64,000 bases of DNA from Amycolatopsis mediterranei (GTDB lineage Bacteria; Actinomycetota; Actinomycetes; Mycobacteriales; Pseudonocardiaceae), in assembly GCF_026017845.1 (NCBI RefSeq), contig NZ_CP100416.1:5638887-5702886 (forward strand), written 5' to 3'. Numbering within the stretch: the stretch's first letter is position 1; each line of letters opens with the position of its first letter. This document shows positions 58,888 through 64,000 of the stretch, piece after piece. A model generated the notes under the pieces. The model saw only the letters and a program-made list of their open reading frames with translations. It had not been told where the DNA came from and did not search any database. Position numbers and translations under genes: made by a program.

Positions 58888-60435
58888 GTGAAATCTCCCC
58901 GAATCAGGCACGATTGGAGCACAGCTCTTGACGACGTGCGGAAGGCGGACTCCTTGTCACACCAGCTCATCCGGGCCTTCCGGCGGGTCGGCCGGACCGA
59001 CCGCGCCCTGATGCGCCGCAGTGCCGCGCTGCCCGCCTCGAAAGCCGACGACGCGCTGATGACGTTGTCGAGATCGGCGAACAAGTCCCGCCTGTGGTGG
59101 GGGGTCGCCGCGCTGCTGGCCACCCGCCAGGGCGAGACCCGCCGGGCCGCGCTGCGCGGGGTCGTGGCGATCGCCGGGGCCAGCGCCGCGGCCAACCTGA
59201 TCGGCAAGCCGCTGTTCCCGCGCCGCCGCCCGGCCGAAGAAGAGACGCCGATGCGTCGCCGCCTGCGGAAACGGCCCACGTCCTCGTCCTTCCCGTCCGG
59301 CCACTCCGCGTCCGCGGCGGCCTTCGCGACGGCGGTGGCGATGGAGTCGCCGCGGGCCGGGCTCGCCGTGGCGCCGCTGGCGCTGGCCGTCGCCTACTCG
59401 CGGGTCCACACCGGCGTGCACTGGCCCTCCGACGTGGGCGTCGGGCTGGGCATCGGGGTCGGCGTGGGCCTGGCCACCCGGCACTGGTGGCCGCTGCACG
59501 ACGACGTCCCGGGCCGCACGGCCCACGACGCCGACGCGCCCGAGATGGTCGACGGCGAGGACATGCTCGCCGTCGTCAACCCGAACTCCGGCGTGGCGGG
59601 CCAGGACCCGACCGAGGACGTCAAGTTCGCCTGGCCCAAGGCCACGCTGCTCTACCCGGACCCCGAGCAGGGCCTGCGCGCCCAGCTCGAAGCCGAGATC
59701 GACGCCCGCGGCACGATCCGCGCGCTGGCCGTCGCGGGCGGGGACGGCACCGTCGCCGCGGTGGCCTCCGTCGCCGCCGAGCGCGACCTGCCGCTCGCTC
59801 TGGTCCCGGCGGGGACGCTCAACCACTTCGCCCGCGACGTCGGCGTCAGCTCCATGCCCGACGCCGACGCGGCGACCGAGGTCGGCAACGCGGTCCGCGT
59901 CGACCTGGGCGAAGTCGAGATCGACGGCACCGGCGACGCGGACCACCGCTGGTTCGTCAACACCGCCAGCCTCGGCGGCTACCCGGAGATGGTCCGGCTG
60001 CGGGAGAAGCTGCAGGAGAAGCACCCGAAGTGGCCTTCGGCGGCGATCGCGCTGGCCAGGACGCTGCGGCACGCCAAGCCGCTGACCGTCCGGCTCAACG
60101 GCAAGCGCACGCAGGTCTGGCTGCTGTTCGTCGGCAACGGCACGTACGCGCCGAAGGGGTTCGCCCCGAGCCGGCGCCCCGCGCTCGACACCGGCCTGCT
60201 GGACATCCGCTACCTGCGCGCCGACCTGCCCTACTCCCGCGCCCGGTTCCTGCTGGCCATGATCACCCGCAGCCTCGCCGCCAGCCACGTCTACCAGGAG
60301 CTCGACCTGCCCGAACTGGACGTCGAGCTGCTCGACGGCAACCGCCGCGTCGCCACCGACGGCGAGGTCGGCCCGCTCGGCAACCGGTTCAGTTTCCGGT
60401 CGCGGCCCCGTGCCCTGACGCTCTACCGCCTGTGA
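58888..60435 (+). CDS. PAP2 phosphatase - diacylglycerol kinase fusion protein
   Basis: 515 residues from the GTG at 58888 (starts a few codons later are possible). N-terminal PAP2 motifs KPLFPRRRP, SFPSGHSASA and SRVHTGVHWPSDV. C-terminal kinase motifs AVAGGDGTVAAV, LVPAGTLNHFARDV and the ATDGEVG end. A phosphatidic acid phosphatase and a lipid kinase in one chain suggest a role in turnover of phosphatidate or undecaprenyl phosphate. Divergent from pafA. Confidence 0.88.
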   Translation: MKSPRIRHDWSTALDDVRKADSLSHQLIRAFRRVGRTDRALMRRSAALPASKADDALMTLSRSANKSRLWWGVAALLATRQGETRRAALRGVVAIAGASAAANLIGKPLFPRRRPAEEETPMRRRLRKRPTSSSFPSGHSASAAAFATAVAMESPRAGLAVAPLALAVAYSRVHTGVHWPSDVGVGLGIGVGVGLATRHWWPLHDDVPGRTAHDADAPEMVDGEDMLAVVNPNSGVAGQDPTEDVKFAWPKATLLYPDPEQGLRAQLEAEIDARGTIRALAVAGGDGTVAAVASVAAERDLPLALVPAGTLNHFARDVGVSSMPDADAATEVGNAVRVDLGEVEIDGTGDADHRWFVNTASLGGYPEMVRLREKLQEKHPKWPSAAIALARTLRHAKPLTVRLNGKRTQVWLLFVGNGTYAPKGFAPSRRPALDTGLLDIRYLRADLPYSRARFLLAMITRSLAASHVYQELDLPELDVELLDGNRRVATDGEVGPLGNRFSFRSRPRALTLYRL

Positions 60436-60537
60436 GGTTGCTTTACCTTCTCTCAACGAACCCACAGGCAGTTCCCGCTAGCTTCGCGACCGAGTTGCGG
60501 GCACTCCTGCCCGCGGCCAGGGGCGAGCGGGGATTCG

Positions 60538-61773
60538 ATGGACGGGCACGGCCTGGCGAGCGTCATCCACCGGGCCGCGAGCGATCCGGTGCTGCCGGGT
60601 GACGTCACCGCCCGCGCGCGTGACCTGGGCCCGCTCGAGTCGCCGCTCATCTGGCTCGGCTTCGCCTCGGCCGCCGTCGCCATCCTCGCCGTCGTGGTCG
60701 CGCTGTGGTACCGCCGCCGCGTCCGGCGATGGGGGTTCACCGCCTTCGGCGTGCTCCTGCTGCTGGCGTCGGTCACCGCGCTCAACAGTTACGTCGGGTA
60801 CGTCCGCACCTCCGACGACCTGGCCCGGCTCCTCCAGCGTGGCCCCGGCGTCGTCAACCTCGCCGGCCGCCTGCTCGACGACGGCAAGGAGGCCCCCGAA
60901 CCGTCGTCGGGCTCGTCGCCGGATTCGTCTTCGGACTCGTCGTCGTCCGCGCCGCACCGCGGCGCGGGCTCGGCGGCCGCCGGGCAGCGGATCGACGTCG
61001 TCAACCTCCCCGACCCGGCCCACGGAGTCCCCTCGGGCAGCAACTACGTCATCCTCCCGCCCGGCTACGACAGCGACCCCACCCGCCGCTACCCGGTCGT
61101 CTACCTGATCCACGGCTACCCCTTCGGCGGCCCGCGCGACTGGCTCACCTCCGGCGACGCCCCCGGCTCGCTCCTGGCGCTCCAGCAGGCCAACGTCATC
61201 GCGCCGATGATCGTGGTCAGCGTCGACCTCACCGCCGGCAACCCCAGCACCGACTGGGAGTGCCTGAACATCCCCGGCGGGCCGCAGCTGGAGAGCTACC
61301 TGGCCGGCACCGTGGTCCCGGCCGTCGACCAGCGTTACCGCACGCTCGCCGACCGCACCCACCGGGCGCTGGGCGGCATGTCCGGCGGCGGCTTCGGGGC
61401 GCTCAACATCGGCCTCCACCACGTCGACGAGTTCGCCACCCTGGTGATCGCCCTGCCCTACGACGACCTCAACGACTCGGTCGGCATCCTCGACGGGAAC
61501 CGAGCCGCCATCGTGGCCAACACGCCTCGCAAGTACCTGCCGACGATGAAGTTCCCGGCGCCGATTTCGGTGATGCTCGCGGTCGGGACCGGTGCGCCGA
61601 CCGATGTCTCGACGGCGCGCCGCATTGCTGATGCTCTGCATGCTCGGGGGCAGGAGGCGGTGGTGCATGCTGAACGGGGGTTCAACCACACCTGGCACAC
61701 TGCTCGGGCTACTCTGCCGTATCTGCTGGCTTTTGCTGACCAGAACTTTCGGACTTCTCCTGCTACGTCCTGA
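60538..61773 (+). CDS. Membrane-anchored esterase (alpha/beta hydrolase, esterase D/mycolyltransferase-like)
   Basis: 411 residues. Two N-terminal membrane segments (about 38-60 and 66-86), a Ser/Asp-rich linker (SSGSSPDSSSDSSSS) and the hydrolase domain from about 150: VYLIHGYPFGGPRDW, nucleophile elbow GGMSGGGFG (Ser near 283) and the C-terminal FNHTWH with the catalytic His. The fold class includes antigen 85-like enzymes. G+C drops near the 3' end. It precedes the repeat-rich gap in front of the proteasome genes. Confidence 0.85.
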   Translation: MDGHGLASVIHRAASDPVLPGDVTARARDLGPLESPLIWLGFASAAVAILAVVVALWYRRRVRRWGFTAFGVLLLLASVTALNSYVGYVRTSDDLARLLQRGPGVVNLAGRLLDDGKEAPEPSSGSSPDSSSDSSSSAPHRGAGSAAAGQRIDVVNLPDPAHGVPSGSNYVILPPGYDSDPTRRYPVVYLIHGYPFGGPRDWLTSGDAPGSLLALQQANVIAPMIVVSVDLTAGNPSTDWECLNIPGGPQLESYLAGTVVPAVDQRYRTLADRTHRALGGMSGGGFGALNIGLHHVDEFATLVIALPYDDLNDSVGILDGNRAAIVANTPRKYLPTMKFPAPISVMLAVGTGAPTDVSTARRIADALHARGQEAVVHAERGFNHTWHTARATLPYLLAFADQNFRTSPATS

Positions 61774-61875
61774 GCTCGGCTGGAGCTTCTGCCGGGGTTG
61801 GCCCTGCCGGAGTAAGCCGTGTCGAGGTCGGTTGGCCCTGCCGGATTCTTCCCGCCGGCCCGAACGCCGGATTGT

Positions 61876-61939
61876 TCAGCGGCCGTCAGGCCGTGTCAAG
61901 GCGGGAAAGCGTGCCTTGACACGGCCTGGCGGCCGCTGA
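61876..61939. repeat. Long imperfect inverted repeat (27-bp arms)
   Basis: Arms 61876-61902 and 61913-61939 pair over 27 bp with a single G:T-type mismatch; loop GGGAAAGCGT. About 100 bases after the esterase gene. A 15-bp direct repeat (GTTGGCCCTGCCGGA) lies before it at 61797-61811 and 61831-61845. It may be a bidirectional terminator or a REP/MITE-like element. The full 61774-62235 gap contains no gene. Confidence 0.75.
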
Positions 61940-62042
61940 GGCGGCTGCGTATCGGTCGGCAGGGGGGTGTGACCGGAGGGCGGCCTCGGCTGTGGCTTTC
62001 CGCGCGTTCCTCACCCGCGGCTGACCTGAGCGAAACAAGAGC

Positions 62043-62225
<183 letters not shown>

Positions 62226-62235
62226 GCTTCCGTCG

Positions 62236-63030
62236 TCAGTCGCCTTCGGGCTTGCTCTCCGGCTCCTCGCCCTGGGGGTCCGGGACCGGGAGGAGCGTGT
62301 CCAGCGCCGTGCCCGTCAAGCGGCGGAACGAGCGGCGGGGGCGGTCGCGGTCCAGGACCGCCACCTCCAGCTTGATCGGGTCCGCGTCGCCGTTGCCGTT
62401 CGCCGATGCGTTCGCCGATGAAGCCGACGAGCCCGCCGAAGTCGTCGATGGGGCCGGCTGGGTCGGCGTTCGCAGCGCCGCCACCGCCACGCCCAGGGCC
62501 GCCTGCAGGTCCAGGCCGTCCTCGAACGTCTCCTTCAGCTTGGCCGCGATCTTCTCGTTCTGGCCGCCCATCACGATGTACTGCGGCTCGTCGAAGATCG
62601 AGCCGTCGTAGGTCAGCCGGTACAGCTGGTCCTCCGCCGCGCTCGCGCCGACCTCCGCGACGCAGACCTCCACCTCGAACGGCTTGAGCTGCTCGGTGAA
62701 GATGCTGCCCAGCGTCGCCGCGTACGCGTTCGCCAGCGCCCGGGCGCTCACGTCACGCCGGTCGTACTGGTAGCCCTTCAGGTCCGCGTGGCGGATGCCC
62801 GCCACGCGCAGGTTTTCGAACTCGCTGTAGCGCCCGACCGCGGCGAAGCCGATCCGGTCGTAGATCTCGGAGACCTTGTGCAGCGTCGCCGACGGGTTCT
62901 CCGCCACGAACAGCACGCCACCCGAGTACTTCAGCACCACCACGCTCCGGCCGCGCGCGATGCCCTTGCGCGCCAGCTCGGAACGCTCCCGCATCAGCTG
63001 CTCGGGAGAGGCATACAACGGCATCGTCAC
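62236..63030 (-). CDS. prcA: Proteasome alpha subunit PrcA
   Basis: 264 residues. N-terminal gate (MPLYASPEQLMRERSELARKGIARGRSVVVL), then the alpha-type Ntn fold with GGVLFVAEN, SEIYDRIGFAAVGRYSEFENL and EVCVAEVG. The C-terminal 60 residues are Ser/Ala/Asn-rich and variable. GTG at 63030 or ATG at 63024 is the start. It follows prcB after 52 bases. Confidence 0.96.
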   Translation of the reverse strand: MTMPLYASPEQLMRERSELARKGIARGRSVVVLKYSGGVLFVAENPSATLHKVSEIYDRIGFAAVGRYSEFENLRVAGIRHADLKGYQYDRRDVSARALANAYAATLGSIFTEQLKPFEVEVCVAEVGASAAEDQLYRLTYDGSIFDEPQYIVMGGQNEKIAAKLKETFEDGLDLQAALGVAVAALRTPTQPAPSTTSAGSSASSANASANGNGDADPIKLEVAVLDRDRPRRSFRRLTGTALDTLLPVPDPQGEEPESKPEGD

Positions 63031-63082
63031 GGTGTGCGCTCCAGGTCTTTCGGTGTTCCAACGTTCACTGGTCCGGCTCCGG

Positions 63083-63937
63083 TCAGGACAGCCGGCGCTG
63101 CTGGCGCTCGATCCGCCCGGCCACCACGGCTTCGGCCACCGCCGCCGTCTCGGACTCCGACAGCTGCACGGCGCCGCGCTCGGCGGTGATCGTCACGACG
63201 CTCGGGAAGATCCGGCGCACCAGGTCCGGGCCGCCCGAGGCGGTGTCGTCGTCCGCTGCGTCGTACAGCGCCTCCACTGCGACGCGCACCGCGCCCTCGA
63301 CGTCGGCGTCCGGGTCGTGCAGCTTCTTCAGCGCGGACTTCGCGAACAGCGACCCCGAGCCGATGCCCGCGTAACCGCCGTTCTCCTCGTAACGCCCGCC
63401 CGCGGCGTCGTACGACACGATCCGCCCGGCGTGCTTGGCGTCCTCGGCCTCCAGGTCGTACCCGACGAACAGCGGGATCGCCGCCAGCCCGGCCATCGCC
63501 ATCTCGAGGTTCGCCTTGACCATCCCGGCCAGCTTGTTCGTCTTGCCGTCCAGCGACAGCGAAACGCCCTCGATCTTCTCGTAGTGCGCCAGCTCGACCG
63601 CGTACAGCCGCACCATCTCCACGGCCAGCCCCGCCGTGCCCGCGATGCCGACCGCCGAATACTCGTCGGTGACGTGCACCTTTTCGATGTCGCGGCTCGC
63701 GATCAGGTTCCCCGACGTCGCCCGCCGGTCACCCGCGATCAGCACACCGCTGGCGAACGTGCACGCGACGATCGTCGTCCCGTGCGGGATGCCCAGCTCA
63801 GCCGCGCCCGGCGACACGCGCCGCTCGGGCAGCAGCTCCGGCGCCTGCACGCGCAGGAAGTCCGAAAACGACGACGTCGCCGAGGAGAAGTACGCCGCAG
63901 GCAGCGCGGGACCCGAGATGCCCCTGGTGTTGTCCAT
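63083..63937 (-). CDS. prcB: Proteasome beta subunit PrcB
   Basis: 284 residues with a 53-residue propeptide; autocleavage at HG|TTIVACTF leaves Thr54 as catalytic N-terminus. Asp in GDRRATSGN (Thr1 + 16) and Lys in EKVHVTDEYSAVGIAGTAG (about + 33) complete the active site. Forms the proteasome core with PrcA. The pup and dop genes should lie just beyond the right edge, in the same direction; they are not in the window. Confidence 0.97.
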   Translation of the reverse strand: MDNTRGISGPALPAAYFSSATSSFSDFLRVQAPELLPERRVSPGAAELGIPHGTTIVACTFASGVLIAGDRRATSGNLIASRDIEKVHVTDEYSAVGIAGTAGLAVEMVRLYAVELAHYEKIEGVSLSLDGKTNKLAGMVKANLEMAMAGLAAIPLFVGYDLEAEDAKHAGRIVSYDAAGGRYEENGGYAGIGSGSLFAKSALKKLHDPDADVEGAVRVAVEALYDAADDDTASGGPDLVRRIFPSVVTITAERGAVQLSESETAAVAEAVVAGRIERQQRRLS

Positions 63938-64000
63938 ACGTGCTCAAAAATCCCATCTGTGCGGGCCGGAGGCCCCGCGCGCAGGACGCCACGCGGAACC

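Noticed and set aside
63961..63978. GC-rich hairpin upstream of prcB as terminator of a pup gene
   Set aside because: The stem needs a bulge and the gene before it is outside the window, so it cannot be supported.

Overview
The window looks like chromosome of a high-GC actinomycete, most probably a Pseudonocardiales member close to Amycolatopsis. This is inferred from gene content and order, not from a marker gene. It carries a Pup-proteasome locus (prcB, prcA, pafA, pafB, pafC), a tatA-tatC-helY block in actinobacterial order, many GTG starts, and short overlapping operons with very high G+C. No rRNA, tRNA, CRISPR array or transposase was seen.

Layout. (1) 1-14993 is part of an extracellular contractile injection system (eCIS), a phage-tail-like device. 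The minus strand carries a DUF4255 cap protein, an AAA+ ATPase, a DUF4157 protein with HELTH motif, the sheath, an inner tube protein, a tail assembly protein, a DUF6760 protein, a 983-residue repeat protein, a second tube protein, a LysM baseplate protein and a gpD/VgrG-like hub cut by the window edge. One gene runs the other way: a 1144-residue candidate cargo ending in an HNH nuclease. The three promoter gaps of this cluster share a 16-bp palindrome, CTGCCC-N4-GGGCAG or nearly so, which is the strongest undescribed signal in the window. (2) 15149-18873 holds a GNAT remnant, a His/Asp-rich secreted protein, a secreted beta-helix protein and a PUA/EVE-like protein. (3) 18890-25110 is an IclR-controlled catabolic cluster (amidohydrolase, CoA-transferase, citryl-CoA lyase-like enzyme, intradiol dioxygenase, MDR reductase); two gaps share a GTCCG-N5-CGGAC operator. 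(4) 25139-28633 has small and secreted proteins, an AhpD-like protein and a GH18 chitinase with DasR-type sites upstream. (5) 28858-41340 holds an FtsX-type ABC exporter, several oxidoreductases with LysR and TetR regulators, a rhodanese, an azoreductase, an SGNH hydrolase, a toxin-antitoxin pair, an Lrp regulator and a Xaa-Pro peptidase. (6) 41614-63937 runs from a 5'-3' exonuclease and two Eis-like acetyltransferases through helY, a lipid kinase, tatC, tatA, pafC, pafB and pafA to prcA and prcB. Four or five unrelated genes sit between pafB and pafA.

Caveats: the stretch 62043-62225 is almost pure G and C runs and is probably an assembly artefact. All functions are read from motifs and context by eye; no database search was possible.
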